Positions 33,253 through 42,400 of a stretch of DNA of 64,000 bases are shown in pieces. The position numbers were made by a program, and so were the translations under genes. The notes beneath the pieces are model-generated. The model had not been told where the DNA came from. It was given only the letters and a program-made list of their open reading frames with translations, and did no database searches. Source of the DNA: Amorphus sp040750475 (lineage in GTDB: Bacteria > Pseudomonadota > Alphaproteobacteria > Rhizobiales > Amorphaceae); the NCBI RefSeq assembly GCF_040750475.1, contig NZ_JABJVY010000001.1:62001-126000 (forward strand), in the 5' to 3' direction. Positions within the stretch are counted from its first letter, which is position 1. Each line of letters opens with the position of its first letter.

Positions 33253-34055
33253 TGAATTCCATGAGCGCCATCCGAGAGACGGACGCTGTCTCCGCCAATG
33301 AGGTCATCGTCAAGGCGGTGGGCATTTCCAAGCGCTACGGCGACGGGACGGAAGCCCTCTCCGACGTGACGATCGAATTCCGCCGCGGCGAGCTCACGAC
33401 ACTTCTCGGACCGTCGGGCTGCGGTAAGACCACGCTGCTCAAGATCATCGCAGGCCTGCTATCGGCCTCGGGCGGAGAAGTCCGGGTCAACAACAAGACC
33501 GTCTACGGTCCCGGCCCGGAACGGGCATTCGTCTTTCAGGATTTCGCGCTCATGCCGTGGGCGACGGTCCTGCGCAACGTCGCGTTCGGGCTGGAACTGC
33601 GCGGGACGCCGAAGGCGGAACGCGAAGATGTCGCCCGGCGCTACATCAAAAGCGTCGGCCTGGCCGGTTCGGAGCACAAATTTCCCAGCGAACTGTCCGG
33701 CGGCATGCGCCAGCGGGCCGGTCTTGCCCGCGCGCTCACGGTCAATGCCGACGTGCTTCTCATGGACGAGCCCTTTTCCGCCATCGACGAACAGATGCGC
33801 CGCAAGCTGCAGGAGGACCTGCTGGAGCTGCTGCGCGAAGAGAAGAAGTCGGTGATCTTCGTGACCCACTCCATCGAGGAGGCCGTCTACCTCTCCGATC
33901 AGGTGGTGCTTCTGACCCGCAATCCCGGCCGGGTGGTCAAGTCGATCCGTCCCGGTTTCGACCGCAATGCCGGGCCCGATGCCGTGCGCCGGGATCAACG
34001 CTATCTCGATGCGGTCGACGACATCTGGTCCCAGCTCAAGCAATATCTGAGCTGA
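33252..34055 (+). CDS. ABC transporter ATPase, SsuB/TauB type (second system)
   Basis: This 267-residue ABC ATPase has Walker A GPSGCGKT (53-60), a Q-loop in FQDFALMPWATV, signature LSGGMRQRAGLARAL, Walker B VLLMDEPFSAID and H-loop THSIEEAV. It sits between its two permease genes, with 3 nt to the next. Despite the same family, it is a separate importer from the one at 22375-25800. Confidence 0.94.
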   Translation: MNSMSAIRETDAVSANEVIVKAVGISKRYGDGTEALSDVTIEFRRGELTTLLGPSGCGKTTLLKIIAGLLSASGGEVRVNNKTVYGPGPERAFVFQDFALMPWATVLRNVAFGLELRGTPKAEREDVARRYIKSVGLAGSEHKFPSELSGGMRQRAGLARALTVNADVLLMDEPFSAIDEQMRRKLQEDLLELLREEKKSVIFVTHSIEEAVYLSDQVVLLTRNPGRVVKSIRPGFDRNAGPDAVRRDQRYLDAVDDIWSQLKQYLS

Positions 34056-34058
34056 CCG

Positions 34059-34802
34059 ATGGCTGGCCGTCTTCCGATCCTCTTGTCCCTCGTCGCCTGG
34101 GCCCTTTTCTGGGAAGTGGCGACGCAGATCGCCGACAGCACGATGTTCCCGCCGCTGAGCGCCATCCTCGTGACCATTGGCGAGGTCGTACAGCTCACGT
34201 CGTTCCAGAACGCGCTCGTCGTAACCGCCCGTTCCTTCGCCCTGGGCATGGCGCTGGCACTTGCCGTCGGCATCCCCGTGGGCGCCCTTATGGGACGCTT
34301 CGAAGCCGCCGACAAGATCCTGAACGTGTGGGTGAACATCTTCATTTCCGCGCCACTGACGGCGGTGGTGCCGGCACTGATGCCGCTTCTCGGGATCGGC
34401 GAGGCCACCGTGGTCGCGACGGTGTTCCTATTCGCGGTTTGGGTCATCATCATCGACACGCGCGAAGGCATTTGCGGCGTCAGTCCGTCCCTGGTCGAGA
34501 TGGCGCGATCGAATGGCGCCACGCGCTGGCAGATGTTCTGGAAAATCCTGCTGCCCTCCGCGATGCCCGAAGTAATGACCGGAATCCGTCTGGGCGTCGT
34601 CCGCGGCGTCAAGGGCGTGATCATCGGCCAGATCGTGATTGCGCTGGTCGGCTTCGGCGCTCTGTTCGAAACCTATCTTCAGACGTTCCAGATGACCCGC
34701 TTTTGGGCCCTGGTCCTCGTCGTCTTCACGCTCGGCTTCGTCCTCGTGGAGCTCGTCGGGCTTTTCGAAAAGCGACTGACGCGCCACGCGAAGTCACGTT
34801 GA
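34059..34802 (+). CDS. ABC transporter permease, SsuC/TauC type (second of second system)
   Basis: This 247-residue permease starts almost directly in a membrane helix (LPILLSLVAWALFWEVATQ). The EAA-type region EMARSNGATRWQMFWKILLPSAMPEVMTGIR is followed by VKGVIIGQIVIALVGFGAL. It completes the heterodimeric channel with the protein encoded at 32413. The amidohydrolase gene follows after 46 nt. Confidence 0.92.
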   Translation: MAGRLPILLSLVAWALFWEVATQIADSTMFPPLSAILVTIGEVVQLTSFQNALVVTARSFALGMALALAVGIPVGALMGRFEAADKILNVWVNIFISAPLTAVVPALMPLLGIGEATVVATVFLFAVWVIIIDTREGICGVSPSLVEMARSNGATRWQMFWKILLPSAMPEVMTGIRLGVVRGVKGVIIGQIVIALVGFGALFETYLQTFQMTRFWALVLVVFTLGFVLVELVGLFEKRLTRHAKSR

Positions 34803-34848
34803 TCCGCGTCCTCGCTATCTCACACCCCAAACTGGAGACCCTGGCGAC

Positions 34849-36372
34849 ATGGCCGGCTTTTCCCTTCTGATCCGAGACGGGCTCGTCCTGTTGGATGGCG
34901 GCGACCCGCATCAGCCGGTCCGAACCGATATTCTCGTAAGGGACGGCGTCATTGCCGCGATCGGCGACCAGGCGATCGCCGATGCCGAGACCGAGCCCGA
35001 CGTCACGGAGCTGAACGCCGCCGGCAAGCTTGTCTCGCCGGGCTTCATCAACGCCCACTACCACTCCCACGACACGCTCGCGAAAGGGCTGATGGAGCAG
35101 AAGCCGCTGGAGACCTGGCGGCTCCTGGCGCTGCCGCCACAATACCCCAAGCGCAGCCGCGAAGAGATTAAGGCGCGCACGCTCCTGGGCGCGCTGGAGT
35201 GCTTGCGTTCAGGCATGACCACCGTGCAGGACATGGTGACCCTCTATCCCTTCGACGAAGAGCATCTCGACGCCGTTTTAGAGGCCTATGACGAAATCGG
35301 GCTGCGCGCCGTCGTCGCCCTCCAATACGCCGACATCAAGGGCATCAACACGATCCCCTTCTGGAAGGAGGTGTTTCCGGAGGAGTTGCATGGCCAGCTC
35401 TCGACCGCAGCCGAACCCGACGCCCGGATCGATCAACTCGGCTATTTCGAAGACACCTTCCTGAAGCATCCCGATAAGTTCGAGCGCATCACCTGGGCGC
35501 TCGGTCCCTCCGCGCCTGAGCGCTGCACCAGCGCGCTGATCGGACGAACCGTGGACTTGTCGGCGACCTACGACCTGCCGATCTTCACTCACATCTACGA
35601 ATCCAAGGGCATGGCGCTGCAAGCGCGCATGGAATACCCGGAACACGGCGGCTCGCTGATCCGACGACTGAATGAGGAGGGCCTGCTCGGGCCGCGCCTG
35701 AACCTGGCCCATTCGGTCTGGCTGCAGGACGAAGAGATCGCGCTTCTAGGCGAGACCGGCACCAACGTGGTGATCAACCCTCTAAGCAACATGAAGCTCA
35801 AGAGCGGGATTCCGCCGATCCTGGAGCTGCAAAAGGCGGGCGTGTCGCTGGCGCTCGGCTGCGACAACTGCTCGTGCAGCGACGCCCAGAACATCTTCCA
35901 GGCCATGAAGCTGTTCGGCCTGATGGTCCATATCAGTCATGATCAGGATCTGACGCCGCAGGCCGAAGCCGCCTTCGGCGCCGCCACGACCGGCGGCGCC
36001 CACGCCGTCAATCGCGACGCGGATCTCGGCCGGATCAAGGTGGGCGCGCGCGGCGATCTCGTGCTGTTCGATCTCACCGATCCGTCCTTCGTGCCGCTCA
36101 ACAGCGCGGTTCGCCAGATCGTCTACACGGAGGGAGGGCGCGGCGTTCACACGGTGATCGTCGACGGCCGCGTCGTCATCGAGGACGGCGCGCTGAAGAC
36201 CATGGACCAGGCGCGCCTTCTCGACGACATCAAGGCGGTGGTTCCGCAATTCCGCGAGGACTATGCGGCGATCGAGAAACGGGTGGAGAAGCTGCAGCCC
36301 TATCTCGACGAGGCCCACCGCCGAATCTGGGCCGCGGACGTCGGCGGCAACCGTTTGTTCACCGGACACTGA
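34849..36372 (+). CDS. Metal-dependent amidohydrolase (deaminase-type)
   Basis: This 507-residue enzyme belongs to the amidohydrolase superfamily of cytosine/guanine/deoxyadenosine deaminases and chlorohydrolases. The entry metal motif is SPGFINAHYHSHD (His70, His72). Later ligands are His in FTHIYESKG, His in NLAHSVWL and Asp in LALGCDNCSCSD. The composite-domain strands at both ends (LLIRDGLVLLDGG and GRVVIEDGALKTM) are present. It is probably a ring deaminase or dechlorinating/deaminating hydrolase, acting before or with the molybdenum hydroxylase encoded immediately downstream. A GGAGA ribosome-binding site lies upstream. Confidence 0.87.
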   Translation: MAGFSLLIRDGLVLLDGGDPHQPVRTDILVRDGVIAAIGDQAIADAETEPDVTELNAAGKLVSPGFINAHYHSHDTLAKGLMEQKPLETWRLLALPPQYPKRSREEIKARTLLGALECLRSGMTTVQDMVTLYPFDEEHLDAVLEAYDEIGLRAVVALQYADIKGINTIPFWKEVFPEELHGQLSTAAEPDARIDQLGYFEDTFLKHPDKFERITWALGPSAPERCTSALIGRTVDLSATYDLPIFTHIYESKGMALQARMEYPEHGGSLIRRLNEEGLLGPRLNLAHSVWLQDEEIALLGETGTNVVINPLSNMKLKSGIPPILELQKAGVSLALGCDNCSCSDAQNIFQAMKLFGLMVHISHDQDLTPQAEAAFGAATTGGAHAVNRDADLGRIKVGARGDLVLFDLTDPSFVPLNSAVRQIVYTEGGRGVHTVIVDGRVVIEDGALKTMDQARLLDDIKAVVPQFREDYAAIEKRVEKLQPYLDEAHRRIWAADVGGNRLFTGH

Positions 36373-36376
36373 CCCT

Positions 36377-37222
36377 ATGAAGCCGGCGCCGTTCGACTAT
36401 GTCCGGCCAGAGGGGCTGGAAGAGTCGTTGGAGGTGCTGGCAGCTCACGGCGCCGATGCGACGGTGCTCGCCGGTGGCCAGAGCCTGATGCCGCTCCTGG
36501 CCACACGGGCGCACCGTCCGCGCGTTCTGGTCGACATCAACCGGATCGGAGCGGCCCATGGAGCGATCGAGACCGACGGCGACGCGCTGACGATGGGCGC
36601 ACTGGTGCGCCATCGCGACGTGATCGTTGATGCGAATGTCGTCCGGAACATTCCGATGCTCGCCGAGGCCGGACGACTGATCGGCAACGTCGCGATCCGC
36701 AATCGCGGGACGGTGGGCGGCTCCATCGCCTTCGCGGATCCGGCCGCGGAGTGGCCTCTCTGCTTCGTCGCCCTGGGCGGATCCGTGCGCCTGGCGTCCA
36801 AGAAGGGGGAGCGAACCGTGCCGGCGGCGGAGTTCTTCCGCGGTTCCCATCGAAGCGTTAGGCGTTCCGACGAACTGGTCGTCGCCGCACGGTTTCCCGT
36901 TCCGCGCTTTGCCTACTTCGATGAAATTTCGCTCCGTCCCACGGCGCCGGCCTTCGCCAGCCTGGCCCTGGCGCAAGACCGGGACGGAACGCTGCGAGTC
37001 GCCCTCGGCGCCGTCGCGGACAGGCCAATAACGATCGAGGCGACCGCCGTGGCCGCCCTTGGCACCAATCCGGACTGGGGGGAGGTGCGCGCCATTGCCG
37101 GGCAGGAGCTCGGCGACCGACTTCCCGCCGACGAGCGCAGCTACCGACTTCATCTCGTCATGACTCTGCTCGGGCGGGCGGCCCGAGCCTACGCGAAGGC
37201 ATCCGATCGTGACAGGCTCTGA
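36377..37222 (+). CDS. Molybdenum hydroxylase (xanthine dehydrogenase family), FAD subunit
   Basis: This 281-residue CoxM/XdhB-like subunit shows the FAD-binding motifs VLAGGQSLMPLL (about residues 32-43) and NRGTVGGSIAFADPAAEWP (about 112-130). Size and motif spacing match the medium subunits of the xanthine dehydrogenase family. It passes electrons from the iron-sulfur subunit to NAD or another acceptor. It starts 4 nt after the amidohydrolase gene and overlaps the iron-sulfur subunit gene by 14 nt. Confidence 0.93.
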   Translation: MKPAPFDYVRPEGLEESLEVLAAHGADATVLAGGQSLMPLLATRAHRPRVLVDINRIGAAHGAIETDGDALTMGALVRHRDVIVDANVVRNIPMLAEAGRLIGNVAIRNRGTVGGSIAFADPAAEWPLCFVALGGSVRLASKKGERTVPAAEFFRGSHRSVRRSDELVVAARFPVPRFAYFDEISLRPTAPAFASLALAQDRDGTLRVALGAVADRPITIEATAVAALGTNPDWGEVRAIAGQELGDRLPADERSYRLHLVMTLLGRAARAYAKASDRDRL

Positions 37223-37697
37223 GACCACCCGCACCATAACCTGCCGGGTGAATGGCGTCGCACGCACCGAGGCGGTTTCGGTTCGCATGAGCCTCGCTGA
37301 CTTCCTGCGCGATGTTTTGGGCCTCACCGGCACCCATCTCGGCTGCGAAGAGGGGCAATGCGGCGCCTGCACGGTCGTCTCCGATGGCGACACCGTGCGC
37401 GCCTGCCTGATGCTCGCGGTGCAGGCCGACGGCATGGCGATCGAAACGATCGAAGGGGCGAGCGACAGCGGCCGGCTTGCCGATCTACAGGAGGCCTTTC
37501 ACGCTCGCGGTGCGCTCCAGTGCGGGTTCTGCACCTCCGGTATCCTGCTGACGGCGGACGCGATGCTCAGCGAGACGCGTCCGGTCGATCGACGCGCGAT
37601 CCGAGCCGGTCTGACCGGCCACATCTGCCGCTGCACCGGCTATCACGCCATCGTGGACGCCATCGCCGAAACCGCGGCCAAGCGGAGCGGGCAATGA
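37209..37697 (+). CDS. Molybdenum hydroxylase, [2Fe-2S] subunit
   Basis: This 162-residue CoxS/XdhC-type small subunit has a plant-ferredoxin-like cluster site, GCEEGQCGACTV plus the Cys in RACLML, and the helical-domain cluster site QCGFCTSG plus CRCTGY. All eight cluster cysteines are present. It starts at GTG 37209, inside the end of the FAD-subunit gene, and overlaps the large-subunit gene by four bases (ATGA, 37694-37697). Confidence 0.95.
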   Translation: MTGSETTRTITCRVNGVARTEAVSVRMSLADFLRDVLGLTGTHLGCEEGQCGACTVVSDGDTVRACLMLAVQADGMAIETIEGASDSGRLADLQEAFHARGALQCGFCTSGILLTADAMLSETRPVDRRAIRAGLTGHICRCTGYHAIVDAIAETAAKRSGQ

Positions 37698-40048
37698 GCA
37701 ACCTCGACCTGCCCGGCGTGCTTGGCGGCGCCGTACCGGTGCCGCGCACGAAGCGGCTACTGGCCGGCCGCGGCCGATACACTGCCGATGTCGCCGACCG
37801 CACGACCCTGGAGACCGCGTTCCTGCGCTCGCCCCATGCCCATGCGCGGATCGCCGCCATCGAAATCGGTGCCGCCAAGGCCATGCCAGGTGTCGTGGCG
37901 GTGATGACGGCGCGCGATATGGCGACAATCGTTCGCGGATATGCGGTATCGGCGGCAATGCATCCGGATATGCGGGTGCCGGTTCAACATGCCCTCGCCC
38001 TCGACGTCGCCCGCTGGCACGGCGAACCCGTCGCCCTGGTCGTGGCTGCCAGCCGCGCAGAGGCGGAGGACGCAGTCGCCGCGATCGCAGTCGACTGGGA
38101 TCCGCTTCCTCCGGTGACCGATCCCGCGACGGCAGCCGGTGCGCCGCCGATCCATCCCGAGCTCGGCACCAATCTCGCCCTCCATTTGGAACAGGCGAGC
38201 GCGGAAGCGGATCGCGTCTTCGCCGAGGCCGACCAGATCGTTGAACGCACCTTCTCTTTCAATCGCCAAACCGGCGTGCCGATGGAGCCTCGGGCCATCT
38301 GGGCCGAGTTCGATGCGAGCGAGGGCCGACTTTCGGTGGTGATGAGTCATCAATGCCCGCATCAGATGCAGGTGGAGTTCGCGCGGCTGCTCGACCTGGC
38401 CCAGCACCGCGTCCGCATCACCACGCCGGATGTCGGTGGCGCATTCGGCGTGAAGCAGCAGCTTTACGGGGACGAGCTTGCGGTCGCCGCGGCCGCGGTC
38501 GCGCTGGGTCGTCCGGTCCGGTTCGTGGCCGACCGGCATGAAGCGCTGCTCTCCGACATCCAGGCCCGCGAGCACAAGGTAACAGCCCGCGTCGCGCTTG
38601 ACGTAAGCGGGGCGATCACCGGCTTCGCTGTCGACGACATTCACGCCATCGGACCCTATCCCCAATACCCCCGCTCCAACCTGGGAGAGAGCCGGGCGCT
38701 GCTGAGCCTGACCGGCGCGCCCTATGTCTTCGATGCCTTTGCCGGCCGCGTGGACATCGTCTTCCAGACCAAAGCCATGTCCGGCCACTATCGCGGGGTC
38801 GGTCATCCCCTCGCCTGCACCGTGACCGAAGCGCTGGTCGACGCCGTCGCATGGGCAACCGGACGCGACCGAATTGCGGTTCGCAAAGCACAGCTTATCC
38901 GCGATTTTCCGCACCGTTCGCCCACCGGCACCGTGTTTCAGCGCCTCGCCTTTGCCGAGTGCTTCGCCGCGCTTGAGGCCAAGGTCGATCTTGCCGAACT
39001 CGAAGCGGAGATCGCGCAAGCCCGCACAGACGGACGGATTGCGGGATGGGGGATCGCTGCCTTCGTAGAGCAGACTGCCCGCGGACCGGGCTTCTACGGC
39101 AAGGGAGGTGCCCCGGTCTCCAGCCGCGACGGCGCGGTTGTCCGTCTGGAGCCATCCGGCACGGTTCGCTGCCTTTCCAGCGTCACCGAGCAGGGCCAAG
39201 GCACGGAAACTGGCGTGCGCCAGCTCGTCGCCCGCGCGCTCGGGCTCAAACTCGCCGATGTGGAGATGATCACCGGCGATACGGCCGTCACGCCGCATGG
39301 TGGCGGCACCTGGGGTTCGCGCGCGATGGCAATCGGCGGACAGGCCGCGTGGGATGCCGCCCAGATTCTGCGCGCTGAGATCCTGCGGCTGGCCGGATTT
39401 CTGACCCAGCGCGAGCCGGACGCGCTGAAGCTGGCGGACGGGTCCGTCGTGGATGCAACGAGCGGGATCGCTCTTGTTTCGCTCGCCGAACTCGCCGCGA
39501 TGGCGCATTTCCAGCCCTACCGCTTCGGGGAAGATCATCAGCCGCAACTCTCCGCGGCGGCGGAGTACGGTCCACTGGATCAGCCATTCCGGGCCGGAAC
39601 CGGCATCCAGCTTTCCGTCGTCGACATCGATCCGGGCACCGGCAAGGTCGTACCACTGCGCCATCTCGTGGTTCACGAGGCGGGCCGGGTGGTCAATCCG
39701 CTTTTGGTGAATGAGCAAATCCGGGGCGGCGTGGCTCAAGGCCTCGGCGGCGCGCTCTTCGAGCATTGCGGCTACGACGAGGCTGGCCGGGCGACGGCGA
39801 CCTCGCTCGGCCGCTATCCGATGCCCATGGCCATCGACCTGCCCGATATCGAGTTGGTCCATGCCGAGAACCCGGCCTTCACCGATGACGGGCTCGGGAT
39901 CGTCGGCGTCGGCGAAGCAGGAACGGTCGGGGCCGGGGCCGCACTTCTCAATGCGGTCAACCACGCGCTGCTGGCGGCCGGCGGATCGGCCGTCTACGCA
40001 CTGCCGTTGACGCCACCGCGGATTCTCGCCTCGCTGGGGCAGATTTAA
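37694..40048 (+). CDS. Molybdenum hydroxylase, molybdopterin-binding large subunit
   Basis: This 784-residue CoxL/XdhA-type catalytic subunit has the a/b-hammerhead start (KRLLAGRGRYTADV). It also shows TPDVGGAFGVKQQLYGDE, a substrate-side YRGVGHPLACTVTEAL (Arg typical of xanthine dehydrogenase relatives, not the CSFR of CO dehydrogenase), EQGQGTETGVRQLVA and the catalytic Glu741 in VGVGEAGTVGAGAAL. It hydroxylates a ring carbon using water. No cofactor-insertion gene (XdhC/CoxF-like) is in this window. Its TAA stop overlaps the stop of the convergent dehydrogenase gene. Confidence 0.94.
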   Translation: MSNLDLPGVLGGAVPVPRTKRLLAGRGRYTADVADRTTLETAFLRSPHAHARIAAIEIGAAKAMPGVVAVMTARDMATIVRGYAVSAAMHPDMRVPVQHALALDVARWHGEPVALVVAASRAEAEDAVAAIAVDWDPLPPVTDPATAAGAPPIHPELGTNLALHLEQASAEADRVFAEADQIVERTFSFNRQTGVPMEPRAIWAEFDASEGRLSVVMSHQCPHQMQVEFARLLDLAQHRVRITTPDVGGAFGVKQQLYGDELAVAAAAVALGRPVRFVADRHEALLSDIQAREHKVTARVALDVSGAITGFAVDDIHAIGPYPQYPRSNLGESRALLSLTGAPYVFDAFAGRVDIVFQTKAMSGHYRGVGHPLACTVTEALVDAVAWATGRDRIAVRKAQLIRDFPHRSPTGTVFQRLAFAECFAALEAKVDLAELEAEIAQARTDGRIAGWGIAAFVEQTARGPGFYGKGGAPVSSRDGAVVRLEPSGTVRCLSSVTEQGQGTETGVRQLVARALGLKLADVEMITGDTAVTPHGGGTWGSRAMAIGGQAAWDAAQILRAEILRLAGFLTQREPDALKLADGSVVDATSGIALVSLAELAAMAHFQPYRFGEDHQPQLSAAAEYGPLDQPFRAGTGIQLSVVDIDPGTGKVVPLRHLVVHEAGRVVNPLLVNEQIRGGVAQGLGGALFEHCGYDEAGRATATSLGRYPMPMAIDLPDIELVHAENPAFTDDGLGIVGVGEAGTVGAGAALLNAVNHALLAAGGSAVYALPLTPPRILASLGQI

Positions 40049-41115
40049 GCGAGCGCTTCTCGGCCGACTTCGGCAGCCAACTCGTTCAGCCGGTCATAGG
40101 TCCAGCGCGCGAGCGGAATGCCCTCCATGCTCCGCTTGGCGAGCTCGCGTTGACTGCGCTCTCCCGCGAAGCTGACGCCTGTCGCCTCCGGCGCAAGCGG
40201 GCCCGCCTTCATGGTGTCGATCATTCGTTCCATCGTCGCCTCGAACTCGGCGCGCGGTTGGAAGGCAGAGACATCAACGGCCAGCAGGCTGAAGCTCGTA
40301 TTCATCGCCCCGTCATAAGGGCGGAAGCCCGTCGAGTTGCCGGCGAAGAGTTGGCCCGCAGCAAGTACGCTGGAAAAGATCTCGTGGACGGCGGCAAGGT
40401 GGAACGCCTTGTAGCCCCCGAACGGCTGCAGGGAGAGGGTCTCGAGCGCAACGGCGGGATCGCGCGTTTCGCGGCCGTCAGCGTCCAGCGCCCAGCCGGA
40501 CGGTATCTCCTCGCCACGCTCCTTGGCCTTGACGATCCGCTCAACGGCCGCCGCCGTGCAGGCCATGTCCAGGACGAACGCGCCGTAACGCCCCGCCGGC
40601 GCGGCATAGGCGACGGGATTGTTGCCGAGGACCGGAACGGTGCCGCCGGGCGGCGCCATCAGCTTGCGCGAGGTGTTGGTGAACGCCACGCCGACCATTC
40701 CGGCGTCCGCCGCCATCAGCGGATAGAACTTGGCGGAGGTAAGCGAGTTGCCATTCCTGACCGCGACGAGCCCGACGCCGGTCTCTCGCGCCATGGCGAT
40801 GGCGCGCTCCATGGCCCGCGCGGCGGTCACCTGCCCAAGGCTCCGGTTGGCGTCCCAGTGGGCGACCGAGGCACGTTCGGAGAGCACGGTGATCTCCGTC
40901 CGGGCGCGATCACCGCCGGCACGGACCCGCTCGATCACCTGGCAGAGTAGCCGGAGCCCATGGCTTTCCTCCCCCATCAGCTCGGCCTGCAGGAAGACCG
41001 CGACGGTCTGCTCCGCATCGGGTTCGGATACGCCGGCATGGGTCAAAAGGCCGACGCAGTGCCGCTTCAGGGTTTCGGCGGGAAGCAGGACGGGCGCATC
41101 GGAGGCATCGATCAT
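40045..41115 (-). CDS. Ldh-family NAD(P)-dependent dehydrogenase (malate/L-lactate/ureidoglycolate type)
   Basis: This 356-residue member of the malate/L-lactate dehydrogenase (Ldh2/AllD) family is distinct from the Rossmann-fold enzymes. Markers are GEESHGLRLL with the catalytic-region His, VAFTNTSRKLMAPPGG, PVLGNNPVAYAAPAG, FVLDMACTAAAVERI and the late FRPYDGAMNTSF. Relatives oxidise 2-hydroxyacids including ureidoglycolate. It is the last gene of the five-gene minus-strand operon starting at 45099 and overlaps the M20 gene by four bases (41112-41115). Confidence 0.9.
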   Translation of the reverse strand: MIDASDAPVLLPAETLKRHCVGLLTHAGVSEPDAEQTVAVFLQAELMGEESHGLRLLCQVIERVRAGGDRARTEITVLSERASVAHWDANRSLGQVTAARAMERAIAMARETGVGLVAVRNGNSLTSAKFYPLMAADAGMVGVAFTNTSRKLMAPPGGTVPVLGNNPVAYAAPAGRYGAFVLDMACTAAAVERIVKAKERGEEIPSGWALDADGRETRDPAVALETLSLQPFGGYKAFHLAAVHEIFSSVLAAGQLFAGNSTGFRPYDGAMNTSFSLLAVDVSAFQPRAEFEATMERMIDTMKAGPLAPEATGVSFAGERSQRELAKRSMEGIPLARWTYDRLNELAAEVGREALA

Positions 41116-42395
41116 TTCAGTGTCCAGGCTGCGGCCCGAGCCATGAGCATTTGCGTGAGAGCGGCAAGCGCGGCATTGAAATCTTCAAGCGCCATTGCCT
41201 CATCGGGGTTATGGCTGCCGTTGGCATTGCGGATGAAAATCATCACGCTGGGCACGCCGGTGTTTGCGAAAGTCGCGGCATCGTGTCCCGCACCGCTCGC
41301 CATGGTATGGACAGGCAAGTTCTTGGCCCGGCAGGCTTCGTTGACCATCGCCACCAGATGCGGCGCCATCATCGCCGGCTCGCTGCCGCTCCGCGGCCCT
41401 AGATCAAACCGTGTCCCGGTCTCCGCACCGATCGTGTCGACGAACGCCTTCAGTTCGTTCTCGACCCGACCGAGTGTCTCCTTGCTCTGGCTGCGCACGT
41501 CCAGACAGAGACGGACTTCGCCGGCTACCTTGGAAAAAGAGTGGTTGGCCGGATCGGTACCGAGTTGGCCGAAGGTTACCGTCAGGTCCTCGCCTTCGGC
41601 TTCCAGCCGCTCCCAAAGCGCCTGCATAGCGACCACCAACCGCGCCGACGCGACGGCTGCGTCGTGCCGCAAGTGACGCGGCATAGCCCCGGAATGGGAG
41701 TATTCGCCGTGGCAGACCATCTCGCGATAGCGGAAGCTGCCGCGAATGCCCGAGACGGCGGCGAGCGGCAGATCGGCATCGATCAACGCCGGCGCCTGTT
41801 CGATGTGCGGCTCTATATAGGCGGCGATCGTCGCCGGATCGAGCCAAGCGTCTCCGCGCCGCACGCCGTCGGCGTCGAAACCGAGAGCATCGATATGCTC
41901 CGCCAGGGTCTGTCCGGTGTCCGATCGCCGAACCTGGTCGGCAATGCCGTTTTCGAGCACGCCGAGCGCTGTCTTGGAGCCGATATAGGAATGCGGGAAC
42001 CAGCAGCTTTCCTCTGCCCTGAGGCAGGCGACGGTCAGGTCGAAGGCCGGCTGGATGCCGGCATCCGCAAGCGCCTTCTGAGCAGCGATCCCCATGATCA
42101 CGCCGGCCGCCCCATCGAAATTCCCGCCGTGAGGGACGCTGTCGAGATGGCTACCGATGACGATCCGCTTTGACCGATCCAGGCCCGGCAGCGTCAGGAA
42201 CTGATTGCCGGCAGCATCGAAGGTCCGCTCGACCCTGGATGTCGCCGCGGCTTCCGCGACCAGCGCAAAGGCGGTCTGCTCGCCCTCGCCATAGGCGATC
42301 CGGGTCACGCCCGGATCGTCCCGCGTGGCCTCGAACAGCCGGTCGAACAGGGACGCCGCGAGCTTGGCGGCACCGTCGGTATCCGGCGTACCCAT
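41112..42395 (-). CDS. M20 amidohydrolase (allantoate amidohydrolase / N-carbamoyl-L-amino-acid hydrolase family)
   Basis: This 427-residue binuclear zinc hydrolase has metal ligands His83 and Asp85 in GSHLDSVPHGG, Asp94 in NFDGAAG and Glu128/Glu129 in RAEESCWFPHS. EPHIEQAPAL and a lid-domain HGEYSHSGAMPRHLRHDA follow. The EES.F and HIEQ motifs mark the AllC/HyuC branch, which removes a carbamoyl or ureido group. ATG 42395 was chosen over an in-frame start at 42488 that would intrude into the aldolase gene. The AllD-like gene beside it strengthens a ureido-pathway reading. Confidence 0.9.
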   Translation of the reverse strand: MGTPDTDGAAKLAASLFDRLFEATRDDPGVTRIAYGEGEQTAFALVAEAAATSRVERTFDAAGNQFLTLPGLDRSKRIVIGSHLDSVPHGGNFDGAAGVIMGIAAQKALADAGIQPAFDLTVACLRAEESCWFPHSYIGSKTALGVLENGIADQVRRSDTGQTLAEHIDALGFDADGVRRGDAWLDPATIAAYIEPHIEQAPALIDADLPLAAVSGIRGSFRYREMVCHGEYSHSGAMPRHLRHDAAVASARLVVAMQALWERLEAEGEDLTVTFGQLGTDPANHSFSKVAGEVRLCLDVRSQSKETLGRVENELKAFVDTIGAETGTRFDLGPRSGSEPAMMAPHLVAMVNEACRAKNLPVHTMASGAGHDAATFANTGVPSVMIFIRNANGSHNPDEAMALEDFNAALAALTQMLMARAAAWTLK

Positions 42396-42400
42396 ATGAC

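Noticed and set aside
37757..39964. 735-codon open frame antisense to the molybdenum-hydroxylase large subunit
   Set aside because: The sense strand has all catalytic motifs; the antisense product resembles nothing and has no ribosome-binding site.
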